Source: CAVPNY01 sp963706905 (GTDB lineage: Bacteria > Chloroflexota > Anaerolineae > Anaerolineales > UBA4823). Taken from it: 64,000 nucleotides of DNA. Each line of letters starts with the position of its first letter. Positions within the stretch are counted from its first letter, which is position 1. The stretch is from assembly GCA_963706905.1 (NCBI GenBank), contig CAVPNY010000009.1, positions 434,001 to 498,000 on the forward strand, written 5' to 3'. Shown here one piece after another: positions 8,793 to 17,487 of the stretch. The notes under the pieces were generated by a model that worked only from the letters and a program-made list of their open reading frames with translations, was not told the DNA's origin and searched no databases. A program made the position numbers and the translations under genes.

Positions 8793-10504
8793 CTATGTCG
8801 GACCAAAGCGGGCATTATACGCGGTCACCGCGGCGCGCACCGACGGATAGATATTGTCTTTGCCAAGCCGTTTCGTGAGACCCGTCACCTGCAAGAGGTC
8901 ACGCAGCGGTTTATTTGCCCGCGCAATCCACAATTCGACGCCGAGTCGCTCCAGGTTTGCATCCAGATTCTCCAGCGCCTCTGCCGCCGTCGCATCGAAA
9001 TCGCTGATGGCTTCGGCGTCGAAGATGACACGTTTAATCCTGCACCGGCATTGGCGACAAGCTCATCCAGGCGCTCGGTAAAGAACGCTGCGTTGGCAAA
9101 CACAAGCGGCGCATCAAAACGATAGACGACTAAGCCCGGCTCGGTCAGCGCCGTCTCTTTGTCGGCGACGCCACGATACACAGTGCCGCCGCTGGCGTCC
9201 AGCTCGTCCAACAGCGCATCGTGCGGCCGTGAGATGTGATAGATGACGTTGATCAGCGACAGCATCACTGCCACGAGAATGCCCTGCAGGATGCCCACGG
9301 TGAGCACGCCCAAGGCGGTCAGCACCGCCAGCCAAAACTCGGCGGAACGTACCTGCCGCAAGAAGCGAAACGCGGGCAGGTCGATCAACCCGAGCGAGGC
9401 AACGATGATGATGGCGCCCAGCGCCACGGTGGGCAGCGGCGCCAGCAGCGGTGTCAGAAAGAGCAAGAAAACGATAACCAGCGCGGCAGCGATAAGCCCC
9501 ACCCACTGCGATTTGCCGCCCATCTGATCGGCGACGGTCGTGCGTGAGGCGCTGGTCGCAGCGGGAAATCCTGTCAAGAAGCCCGCGCTGATATTGAGCA
9601 TGCCGATAGCGACGAATTCCTGGTTGGCGTCGATCTTCTGGCCGTGTCTCGCCGCGAAGACGCGCGCCGTCAGGACTCCATCCGCGTAGATCAGGATGGT
9701 GAGGGCAAGCGCGGCGGGCAGCAGGGTGAAGATATCTTGAAGGCTGACGGCGGGGATCGTCGGCCTTGGCAGCCCGGCCGGCACCACGCCGACGACTGCC
9801 ACGCCCTTTGCCTGCAGGTCAAACACGGCAGACACAATAATGGCAGCAACAACGACGATGAGCGGGCCAGGCAGCGCACGATTTACACGCCGGATGATGA
9901 ACAGCACGGCCATGCAGACGACGCCAATGGCGAAGGTGAGCAGGTTCGTTTCATCGAGGCGGCTGATGAGTTCAATAATCTGCTGGAAGAATTGGTCGCT
10001 CTCGAGCTTTATGCCGAACATCTTGCCCAATTGGCTGCCGATGACAATCAAAGTGGTACCAAAAATGTAGCCGACCAGAATCGGCTTGGACAAGAAGTCG
10101 GTGATGAACCCCAGCCGCGCCACGCGGGCGAGCAGCGCCAGGAGGCCGACCAGGATCGCCGCCAGCGCAGCCAGGGCAGCATAACGCACGGGGTCGCCGC
10201 CTGCCAGTGGCGCAACAGCGGTAGCGGTCATGATGGCGGTGGTCGCTTCAGGCCCCATGATCAGCTGTTTGGAGGTGCCGAACAGCGCGTACATCACCAT
10301 GGCGCCGAGGGCTACATACAGCCCCGCGACGGGAGTGACCCCGGCCAGGTCTCCGTAAGCCATCGCTGACGGCACGAGCACCGCGAAGACCGTGACAGCC
10401 ACGACCAGTTCAGTGCGGAGCAGCGCGGAATTTAATCCCTTAAAGAGGGCGAGACCGGGAATGAAGCGTGCGATGCCGTTGGATGGCGGGGTTGGGCTGT
10501 TAAT
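8793..10504 (-). CDS. SulP-family anion transporter with C-terminal STAS domain (frameshifted)
   Basis: The sequence VLVPSAMAYGDLAGV followed by about ten hydrophobic segments is typical of SulP/SLC26 sulfate, bicarbonate or other anion carriers. A STAS domain follows (VVYRFDAPLVFANAAFF). The frame breaks near 9033-9036, where one A is missing in a run; the next frame gives RVIFDAEAISDFDATAAEAL and ends at 8793. At the N-terminus the homologous frame stays open to 10504 with no ATG. A GTG lies at 10402 inside the first helix, and an AUU at 10504 sits a few bases after AAGGTGA, so the start is uncertain. Transported ion unknown. Confidence 0.85.
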
Positions 10505-10520
10505 AAGTCACCTTCACTAA

Positions 10521-10549
10521 ATCTTAATCTCATTTAATTTCCTTGTCAA
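10521..10549 (-). promoter_or_regulatory. probable sigma70-type promoter of the SulP gene
   Basis: On the minus strand TTGACA (10549-10544) is followed after 17 bp by TAAGAT (10526-10521), a perfect -35 and a 4/6 -10. It lies between the insertion sequence and the SulP reading frame. Confidence 0.5.
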
Positions 10550-10566
10550 GACTTTCACGATCGCTG

Positions 10567-12063
10567 TGTTGTTGTTCAGCGATAATGTCACCCCCTAAGT
10601 GTTCAGCGATAATGTCACCCTATGAACACACAGGTGATATTGACGATGAAAGAACAGCACAAGTTGAAAATGGTGATTGACTACGAAGCCGGGAAATTAC
10701 CTGCCCCAACCGCCGCCAAACTGCTAGGGATATCGAAGCGGCAATTTCGTCGGCTGGTGGCGGCATACCGCAAACGGGGCGTGGCAGCCCTGGCACATGG
10801 CAACCGAGGCAGGACCCCAGCCAACCGCATCGCAGACGTCGTGCGGCAGAAGATTGTGGCATTGGCCAAAACCACCTACCAGGACTACAACGATAGCCAC
10901 TTCACCGAAGAACTGACCGAACAGGCGGAGCCGATCGTGGTTTCGCGCTCGACGGTACGGCGCATCCGGCGGGCAGCCGGGCAAGGCAGTCCGCGGAAAC
11001 GCCGGGCGCCGCGCTATCGCAGCCGGAGGGAGCGCTATGCGCAGGTGGGGATGCTGCTGCAAACCGATGGCAGCCGCCACGACTGGCTGGAAGGCAGAGG
11101 TGCCTGGTTGACCCTGATAGGGATGATCGACGATGCCAACAACCAGATCGTGGGGGCCTGTTTTCGGGAAGAAGAAGACGCCGCCGGCTATTTCCTGGTA
11201 CTGAAGCAGGTATGTCTGACGCAAGGCTTGCCTCAGGCATTGTACGCTGACCAGCACACCATCTTTCAGAGCCCCAGCCAGCCGACGGTAGAACAGGAAT
11301 TGGCAGGTGAACTGCCACGCACGCAGTTTGGCCGCCTGATGGATGAATTGGGTATCCAGTTGATCGCCGCCCGCAGTCCCCAGGCGAAAGGACGCATCGA
11401 ACGGCTGTGGGGTACGCTGCAAGACCGCCTGGTCAAGGAGCTGCGCCAAGCCGGGGCTTGCGATGTGGCGAGTGCGAACCAGGTCTTGGCGGCTTACCTG
11501 CCCAAGTACAACGCCCGCTTCCAGGTCGAAGCTGCCCAGCCGGGTTCGGCCTATATCCCTTGGCCGCAAGACCAGGAGCCAGGCCAATATTTCTGTTTCA
11601 AGTACACCCGCACAGTGACCAACAACAATACCGTCTCCTTCAACAAGCACCGCCTGCAGATCCCGCCTGGCCCCCAGCGGCGCAGCTTTGCCCAAGCCAA
11701 AGTCGAACTACGTCATGATCTGGACGGAAGCCTGGCTATCTGCTACCAGGGACAGACCTTGGTCACTTTCCAGCCAGCCGAGCCAGCTCCGCCTCGGGTC
11801 GGTCACTTTCAGCCACTGGCTGCGCCCGTCATCAGCCTTCCCCCAGCGCCAAAGCCACCCAGACAGCCCTGGAAACCCCCACCCAACCACCCCTGGCGCC
11901 GTTCGTTCTCAGCTAAGGAACCCAAATGAAAAGACGAGATGGCTTTGCACAGCCGCTCTCGCCTTCTCGTTGGGGGTTGTGCCGATTATACTCGGGTCAT
12001 CTTCTTTGCCAAGGTGACATTTTCGCTTGCCAGTTAAGGTGTCATTTTCCCTGAACAATGACA
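10567..12063 (+). mobile_element. insertion sequence, ISNCY-type, about 1.5 kb
   Basis: The outer ends TGTTGTTGTTCAG (10567-10579) and the inverse of TGTCATTGTTCAG (12063-12051) match at 11 of 13 positions. At each end a second inner copy of the motif GATAATGTCACC or GAAAATGTCACC lies about 24-30 bp inside. The left inner copy abuts the transposase ATG. A single transposase gene fills the element. CACGATCGC occurs at 10556-10564 and again at 12070-12078. It may be a target duplication, but it is not flush with the ends I chose, so the boundaries are uncertain by a few bases. Confidence 0.75.
10622..11929 (+). CDS. ISNCY-family transposase
   Basis: The 435-aa protein begins with a helix-turn-helix (AAKLLGISKRQFRRLVAAYR, about 31-50), has an Arg-rich linker and then a DDE catalytic core. 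The likely catalytic residues are Asp in LLQTDGSRHDW (about 144), Asp in ALYADQHTIF and Glu in KGRIERLWGTLQDRL. The C-terminus is Pro-rich and basic. The gene is intact and has the usual length for this family. It performs cut-and-paste or copy-and-paste movement of the element bounded by the repeated GATAATGTCACC ends. Confidence 0.9.
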   Translation: MNTQVILTMKEQHKLKMVIDYEAGKLPAPTAAKLLGISKRQFRRLVAAYRKRGVAALAHGNRGRTPANRIADVVRQKIVALAKTTYQDYNDSHFTEELTEQAEPIVVSRSTVRRIRRAAGQGSPRKRRAPRYRSRRERYAQVGMLLQTDGSRHDWLEGRGAWLTLIGMIDDANNQIVGACFREEEDAAGYFLVLKQVCLTQGLPQALYADQHTIFQSPSQPTVEQELAGELPRTQFGRLMDELGIQLIAARSPQAKGRIERLWGTLQDRLVKELRQAGACDVASANQVLAAYLPKYNARFQVEAAQPGSAYIPWPQDQEPGQYFCFKYTRTVTNNNTVSFNKHRLQIPPGPQRRSFAQAKVELRHDLDGSLAICYQGQTLVTFQPAEPAPPRVGHFQPLAAPVISLPPAPKPPRQPWKPPPNHPWRRSFSAKEPK

Positions 12064-12162
12064 GACATCCACGATCGCAGCCAGGGTGGCCTGGCCGCGC
12101 TTGCGGAAAGACTTAACCAGGAAACCAAATAAATCAAAACGTGATATGGATCGATTACTTCA

Positions 12163-12861
12163 TCACCGGTCGAAATCCAATTCCACCACCACCATGCGGT
12201 GATCCGAAGCCAGGGAGGGGAGTACAACGGCAGAGATCGGGATCAGCTCGCGGGTGAAGACATAGTCGATACGTTTCTGGGGATCAATGGCGGGATCGGT
12301 GGGAGGTGGGGGATCGAATCCCAGGATAAGAAAGGGATCGCCAAAGCCAGCCTGGTGTACTGCCTGGACGACAGAGCTATCCGGCTCGGCGTTAAAGTCG
12401 CCTCCGAATGTGGCTGGGGAGTTTTCCCCGATGAAGTCCAGAGCTTCGTCGATCTGACGCAGCGTATCTTCATCTGAAAGCCCCATCCAGATACCGTAGG
12501 CATCAAGAGGTTGATCCCCGATTTTTAGGTGGGCATGGACGATACCAGTTTGCTCTTGCAGGCTGGTGAGCAAGCGGCTGTCGATTGACTCAGCTTCGCC
12601 GCGGTACAGCAAAGCGATGCCGGTCAGGTGTTCGACGGTCGGGAGGTAGGCTACACTCATGCCCAGGCGGCGAGCCAGGTAATAGGCGTCGTCGGCGGCA
12701 TAACTGGTCATACGACCGGTGTCGACTTCCTGAAGGGCGACAATGTCAGCGCCACTATCTGTAATTGTCTGTGCAATCTCATCCAGAGTGAAATGCCAGA
12801 ACGCATCGTACCCATAATGGATATTGTAAGTGCCAGCCCGGATTGGCCGCTCGGCTGGCAT
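12163..12861 (-). CDS. endonuclease/exonuclease/phosphatase (EEP) domain protein, probably the C-terminal half of a fusion
   Basis: EEP-fold motifs are all visible: GTYNIHYG (N-terminal Asn), IVALQEVDTG (metal-binding Glu), GGDFNAEPDS, DYVFTRE and LASDHRMVVVELD (catalytic Asp-His near the end). These enzymes hydrolyse phosphodiester or phospholipid bonds. The frame overlaps the upstream membrane protein by 83 bp in a different frame, and the upstream frame ends in sequence unlike its family. The simplest reading is one membrane-anchored EEP protein split by an indel near 12840-12861. A lipid-remodelling role at the membrane is then plausible. Confidence 0.85.
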   Translation of the reverse strand: MPAERPIRAGTYNIHYGYDAFWHFTLDEIAQTITDSGADIVALQEVDTGRMTSYAADDAYYLARRLGMSVAYLPTVEHLTGIALLYRGEAESIDSRLLTSLQEQTGIVHAHLKIGDQPLDAYGIWMGLSDEDTLRQIDEALDFIGENSPATFGGDFNAEPDSSVVQAVHQAGFGDPFLILGFDPPPPTDPAIDPQKRIDYVFTRELIPISAVVLPSLASDHRMVVVELDFDR

Positions 12862-14038
12862 TGAGTTCGACTGGCCGTGGCCAGACCGCCAGGATAGTTA
12901 TGATCAGGGCGATACCAGAGCCAACCAGGGCAGGCCTCAGGCGATTGGTTGGTGAAGGCGCTACTGGGCGGGAGACCGGCTGCCGGACCCAGGCAAGACC
13001 AAATACTAACGCAGCGATCAGGTATACCACCCAACCCAAGCCGCGCATCTGCGGCAGGACGTACGGATAGGTGAATGCAAAGGCATTGAGAAAGTTGAGC
13101 ACCAGGAAAAAAACCATTCCCAGCGCCAGGCGCGGTCCGGGCGATTTGAGGCGGGCAGAGGGTCCATCCAACAGGCACACCAAGCCGACCATGACCAGCC
13201 CCTGGGCGATCAGCAGAGCCAGTGCAGATACCAGCCCCTCCAGGAAGTAGCCAATCAGGATCGATCCAGCCAGCAGAATAGCCAGGACCAGGCGAAGGAC
13301 AGGGGATGAAGCGCTCCAGCCAACCAGTGACTTTCTCAAGCTCGGGAGGAACGGCACGCAGGTAATAACCAGCAGCAGGGGGGCTATGATCTCGTAAGAA
13401 ACCTGGCTCCAGCGGGCAACCGCATTTGGCAGCGCGAGCAGGGATGTCTCCAGGAAGAACATGCTACCGATCCCCAATCCCCACAACGCCCCCGGCGCGC
13501 CATACCCGCGCTGCTCGGTAGGCGAACGGCGCCACAACCAAAGAGCCAAACCGATCAATCCAACTGCCCAGATGGCCTGCACCGGCAGCCAGACGGGACG
13601 CAAAGCAAGATCATAGGTTTGCCCAACAGCCCGGAAGAGCTGGTCTAGAACCAGAGCAGCTAGCAATCCATTGAGCACCAGGGGGCGATCAGCAGAGATG
13701 GACAGCGCCAGGTACAGGCCGACAGAAGTAAGGACAATGAGCGCTGCCCAGTAACGCACCTGTGGATCATTCACCGAGAGACCCACCCTGGCAAGGGCAG
13801 CCAGCGTCACGCAGCTCAGCAGCCAACCCCGGTGGGGCATGGCAGGAGCAAAGACTGGCGCGCAAAACGCCACCAGCATCAGCAAAATACTGATGATCAG
13901 CCAGGCATCCATCGGTCCCTGGAAGACCTGGTCGTAAATAATACCGAACAGCACTGAAAAAACGACGCGCAGTGCCTGCAGGAAAAACAGCAGGAGGCTG
14001 GTAGCTTCAAGGAAACGAAACAGACGCATTTTATCCAT
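12779..14038 (-). CDS. multi-pass membrane protein, probable N-terminal half of a membrane-EEP fusion
   Basis: The frame encodes about 395 credible residues with twelve or so hydrophobic segments, from FLEATSLLLFFLQALRVVF to ALIITILAVWPRP. Its last about 25 residues, after VELNA, read through the EEP gene in another frame. Known bacterial homologues carry this membrane module directly in front of an EEP phosphatase domain. The 83-bp out-of-frame overlap with the downstream gene therefore probably marks a frameshift, not true overlapping genes. Substrate unknown; sugar- or lipid-linked phosphates are reasonable candidates. Confidence 0.8.
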   Translation of the reverse strand: MDKMRLFRFLEATSLLLFFLQALRVVFSVLFGIIYDQVFQGPMDAWLIISILLMLVAFCAPVFAPAMPHRGWLLSCVTLAALARVGLSVNDPQVRYWAALIVLTSVGLYLALSISADRPLVLNGLLAALVLDQLFRAVGQTYDLALRPVWLPVQAIWAVGLIGLALWLWRRSPTEQRGYGAPGALWGLGIGSMFFLETSLLALPNAVARWSQVSYEIIAPLLLVITCVPFLPSLRKSLVGWSASSPVLRLVLAILLAGSILIGYFLEGLVSALALLIAQGLVMVGLVCLLDGPSARLKSPGPRLALGMVFFLVLNFLNAFAFTYPYVLPQMRGLGWVVYLIAALVFGLAWVRQPVSRPVAPSPTNRLRPALVGSGIALIITILAVWPRPVELNASRAANPGWHLQYPLWVRCVLAFHSG

Positions 14039-14050
14039 ATCAATACCGCC

Positions 14051-14305
14051 TTATCCAGCCTGGAGCCTATAAACCAGATCACCCTGGCGAACTTCGCCAT
14101 CGACCTTGACAGCTACCTCGCCGCCTTGGCCAGCCGACAGAACCTTTTGATGCTCGATCTCCAGAGAAGTCACTTCCTGGGTGACGTCAGTGATATGCCC
14201 CAGGAAGATGATCGTATCGCCGATTTTTAGTTCAGCAGACAGATCGACGATCGCCACGCTGATGCGGCTGTAATAATGGTTGACTTTTCCAATCAGAGTC
14301 TCCAT
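14051..14305 (-). CDS. stand-alone EF-Tu domain-2-like protein
   Basis: The 84-aa product has the beta-barrel signature of translation GTPase domain 2: METLIGKVNHYYSRISVAIV, LKIGDTIIFLG, TSLEIEHQKVLSA and VRQGDLVYRL. No GTPase domain is present. It starts at an ATG with a strong AAGGAGG site. Such mini-proteins are annotated as translation elongation factor-like proteins and often accompany U32 peptidases or radical SAM enzymes, though their role is unproven. Here it lies 12 bp before the membrane/EEP gene on the same strand. Confidence 0.85.
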   Translation of the reverse strand: METLIGKVNHYYSRISVAIVDLSAELKIGDTIIFLGHITDVTQEVTSLEIEHQKVLSAGQGGEVAVKVDGEVRQGDLVYRLQAG

Positions 14306-14327
14306 GTGGACCTCCTTATGAATCAGG

Positions 14328-14357
14328 ACGCGGATGAACGCAGATGAACGCGGATAA
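14328..14357. repeat. three tandem 10-bp repeats, ACGCRGATRA type
   Basis: Three consecutive copies, ACGCGGATGA, ACGCAGATGA and ACGCGGATAA, lie between the EF-Tu-like gene and the decayed FGE-like gene. Similar short phrases recur in intergenic DNA of many bacteria. No function is known to me. Confidence 0.6.
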
Positions 14358-14383
14358 ATTTTTCTGATTGATGCTTCAGACTG

Positions 14384-15160
14384 TCATTTATACCTTCCAA
14401 TATTTTTGGAATCTCGGAAGTTTGGGATCTTTCTCATTTCGCGGGCTCCAGGGGCAGGAGCGGAACCCGCAATTGGGTCGGCAGAGTGAGATGAATCGCG
14501 AAGAAGTAGTGACCTGGTCAGAAGGCGATTTATCGACGAGACATGATCACGATCTCGGATGACCTGGAGGGTTCTCAATTGTGGCATCTGAATAATATGC
14601 AGGATCGTAGTAATCTGCGACCCATTCGGCAGCATTTCCAGCCATATCCAGGACGCCATAAGGATGCTGGAGAACTGCCCACTGGCAAGACACCAGCCAG
14701 GTCATTTCATTGTGTTGGCCAGGGACGCACCAACGGTTGCCCCAAGGGTAGCGCGCCCGTCATCGCCCGCGCCGTTTTCCATTCCGCCTCGCTAGGCAGG
14801 CGTTTACCATGCCAACGGCAGTAAGCATCAGCATCGCGCACACACACCCGTCATGGGCAAACTGGCAATGTCTGCCAGGAGCTGGCTGCTTGTATCATCA
14901 ATGGGATAACCCGACTCCAGTAAGTAGGTAATATACGCCTGACGGGTCACCTCGGTGCGATCAATGGCAAAGAGATCCAGGTAGACCCAGCGCTGGGGCT
15001 GATTGGATGGGCGATTATCATTCTCTCCCATCAGAAACCAGCCAGCAGGCACTACCGCATACATCCAGGTCAGGTAAGGCTGGATAGAGGCTGGCATGCC
15101 ATCAAAAGTAGCAGAAACAGGAGGAGAAGAGGAAAACTACTTGGAAAGCACACCCGATCA
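14384..15160 (-). pseudogene. decayed formylglycine-generating enzyme-like (SUMF1/FGE-sulfatase) gene
   Basis: Pieces of one FGE-type protein occur in order in different frames: AVVPAGWFLMGEND and FAIDRTEVTRQAYITYLLESG (14828-15097), then YCRWHGKRLPSEAEW, then YGVLDMAGNAAEWVADYYD, then a degenerate C-terminus. A possible hydrophobic leader (MIGCAFQVVFLFSS) lies upstream in another frame. At least three or four shifts separate the pieces, more than elsewhere in this window, so real decay seems likely. FGE-like proteins oxidise a Cys or act as extracellular formylglycine or ergothioneine-type domains. The radical SAM gene next door may be unrelated. Confidence 0.75.
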
Positions 15161-15182
15161 TCGAGAATAATCAGGTAAAAAA

Positions 15183-16093
15183 TCAAGCTGCAACGGAATC
15201 AACAACGCCATACATCTGACCGGGCAACAATAAATCGGGGAAACGCGTGCGCAAATCCAGGCGAGCTGCATAGCACAAATGACAGGCATCAGCATAGGTT
15301 TCGCCATGCGGCAATGCATAACGGCTCACCAACTCAGCCGGGCCGCCATCCAACAGTGGCCCGGTGATGGGGTGTGCGTCCGGTTTGAAACTAGCGCAGA
15401 TTTCCTTTAATGGGGTTAAGAACAAATTACCGATAGAGATACCCTGGCAAATATGCAAATTGCCGAAGGGATCTAAATGAACCCTACCCGGCTCGCTCAG
15501 ATTCTCGTAAGGACACTCGGTGAACTGCGCCCAGGACTTCCATGGGGCGCGGGCGCCAGCTTTTCTACGGCGCGCCCGCGGTACATCACACCGGATTCAT
15601 CCGGCGGCAACTGTCCAACTGCAAGCGTAGCATGCGAGGTTTCCGGCTGGGCGATGCTGATCGTACCAATCGGGATATCCAGATTGTGCGCGGCCTGTAA
15701 AGCATTGCGAGATTGGCAACTGAGAGGTTCATTGTAGTGATACAGATCGCTGCTGACTGACAGATCCTGGATCAACCCGGCAAACGGGCGCAGCCACTCC
15801 TGCGCATCCTCGACAGTGACCGCCCAATAGGCGTTGGAAACAATGCCAACTTGAAATCCCAGCCGGGTTGTTTCCTGAACTGCTCTGAGCAGGATCGGAT
15901 AATATAGGAAGGGTTCACCACCTTCGAAGTAGACTGAGTTGACGCTGCCTAAGTCCTGCGCCTGTTGAAGAGCGTTTCGCACCTGTCCAAGGGTCATAAC
16001 GCCGGTCTGCCAGGGACTGCCCCATACAAAACAATGGTCGCACTCGAAAGTGCACTGGTAAGTAAGGAGAATATGCAAGCCAGTTAGGTTCAT
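15183..16093 (-). CDS. radical SAM protein (frameshifted)
   Basis: The ATG with AAGGAGT upstream opens MNLTGLHILLTYQCTFECDHCF. It contains the C-x3-C-x2-C cluster motif (CTFECDHC), then VYFEGGEPFLYYP, the GGEP SAM-binding motif. The frame is lost at about 15549-15553, where one C is missing. The next frame gives WKSWAQFTECPYENL, RVHLDPFGNLHICQG and CHLCYAARLDLRTRFPDLLLPG. These extra cysteines resemble a SPASM-like auxiliary-cluster region. The restored protein is about 303 aa. It likely performs radical chemistry on a peptide or small molecule; the substrate is not evident. Confidence 0.85.
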
Positions 16094-16581
16094 TTTTACT
16101 CCTTGTTGATCCTGTGATTTTAAGGAATCGCTATTAACTGCGTTGGACTGCGACTACGTTACACTCCACGGAGGAGGCATAGCGGCGGATATTGGTTGCT
16201 CTTAATTGATGATACAGAAAAAAAGCAAAAAAACAAGTGCCAAAGATCCGATATTGAGATTCCTCGGATGTCTTCAATAAAGGATTACAACGTGAGGGTG
16301 ATTGAAAAATCACCCATAATTTACTGGTATTGCTATCCAATTTATCTTGATTGGATGTAAAATGGATCAGGTTGAAAGAGAAACTTTCACCCGATGGGAA
16401 GGGAGAAAAAGACACCAAAGTCAGCAACACGGTCTTTCCAGCATTGAGATGCTGATGGAACGGCAGGTAAGCCGCTTCAGATCGTCTCGCTTTTGGGATT
16501 AAATGTGAGTTCGGGACAAGGATATTTGTTGTTGAACTCGAAAATTCAGGTGCAAAACGATATTATTCTCAGGTAAAAACC
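16094..16581. other. 488-bp intergenic region between divergent genes
   Basis: The region is AT-richer than its surroundings and should hold divergent promoters for the radical SAM gene and the plus-strand signalling island, though I found no clean -35/-10 pair. A perfect hairpin GGGTGATT-GAAA-AATCACCC sits at 16296-16315. A 98-codon minus-strand frame here (16134-16430) has no protein-like features and I do not count it. Confidence 0.6.
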
Positions 16582-17469
16582 ATGTTCCGAGCCTTGCGAG
16601 TTAAACAGCAGCCGGAGAAGATCGTTCCTGACTCGCCGGTGATCACCGCCGAGCAACTTAACCGCGACCCTACCCTGCCGATCACCTTCCGACAGATCAA
16701 TAACCTGCCTGAGAACGCCAAGAAGCGCGTTTACCGTGCATTACTGCCACCGGCATTAATGGCTCAGTTTCGCATCGATCCGGTCACGTGGAGAGGCCCA
16801 GAGGGTGACCAGCATGTGCAGCTTCATGCCGAAAGCGATTCTGGCAACCTGACGATCGCTGTGCGTAAAAGCACTGCGGACTTAGACGATCTCCTGCGCC
16901 TCGAGTTTTCTGATAATGCCCTCAACGGGGTCGACCTGAACCTGATCCTCATTAACAACCCAGACAGCCCGCGCTTTTCCATCGACCAGGACGAGCATGG
17001 GCAACCGACCCTGTTCGGAACTGCCAGGCGCAACCTGCACGAAGAACAGATGGCAATGCAATCCGGCCTGGCTCCGGCACAATCCCGTGCTGGCCTGCAC
17101 GCTTCACGTCAGGTATTCTCGCAGATCAATTCCTTTCTTGGGACTTTGGGCCACCGGGCATTTTTCCTAGAACCGCTCAGCTACGCATCTGCCTGGATTT
17201 TTGAACGGTTTGGCTTCGCTTACGTCCGTGGACATAAGCTGATGGACGAGATCCATTTAGAGTTCCAGCCTGGTGGGCGGCTACACAATGCTTTAGATGG
17301 CAGCACAGCCTTCCGCCAACCAGAGCAGTGGTGCACAGTGCGTGGGCGGGCCTGGGCAATCCATGACGGCATCCTGGAAGCGATCGACTCCCGTTGGGAT
17401 GGACTGCGGATGGTTAAGCAAGTCGGCCGCCACGGCGGTGTGGATACTTTCCCGGATGCAACATTTTAA
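16582..17469 (+). CDS. conserved-looking protein of unknown function at the head of the signalling island
   Basis: The 295-aa soluble protein has no motif I can name. Its N-terminus (ITAEQLNRDPTLPITFRQINNLP) suggests helices. A middle part with alternating strands (HVQLHAESDSGNLTIAVRKS, VDLNLILINNPDSPRFSID) resembles a beta-sandwich. A C-terminal part has aromatic-rich SYASAWIFERFGFAYVRGHK and EIHLEFQPGGRL. The gene ends 18 bp before the anti-sigma-type kinase gene, so it is probably co-transcribed with the partner-switching genes. It may be an effector or a sensor of that switch. Confidence 0.75.
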   Translation: MFRALRVKQQPEKIVPDSPVITAEQLNRDPTLPITFRQINNLPENAKKRVYRALLPPALMAQFRIDPVTWRGPEGDQHVQLHAESDSGNLTIAVRKSTADLDDLLRLEFSDNALNGVDLNLILINNPDSPRFSIDQDEHGQPTLFGTARRNLHEEQMAMQSGLAPAQSRAGLHASRQVFSQINSFLGTLGHRAFFLEPLSYASAWIFERFGFAYVRGHKLMDEIHLEFQPGGRLHNALDGSTAFRQPEQWCTVRGRAWAIHDGILEAIDSRWDGLRMVKQVGRHGGVDTFPDATF

Positions 17470-17487
17470 GCAGGGGATTTCATAACG

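Noticed and set aside
9644..10369. 241-codon plus-strand frame inside the SulP gene
   Set aside because: Very rich in His, Asp, Gln and Arg, typical of the complement of a hydrophobic transporter gene.
10724..11695. 323-codon minus-strand frame inside the insertion sequence
   Set aside because: It is the antisense shadow of the transposase, which has clear DDE and HTH motifs.
16134..16430. 98-codon minus-strand frame in the intergenic region
   Set aside because: No ribosome binding site, Ser/Phe-rich sequence without domain features, in AT-rich DNA.
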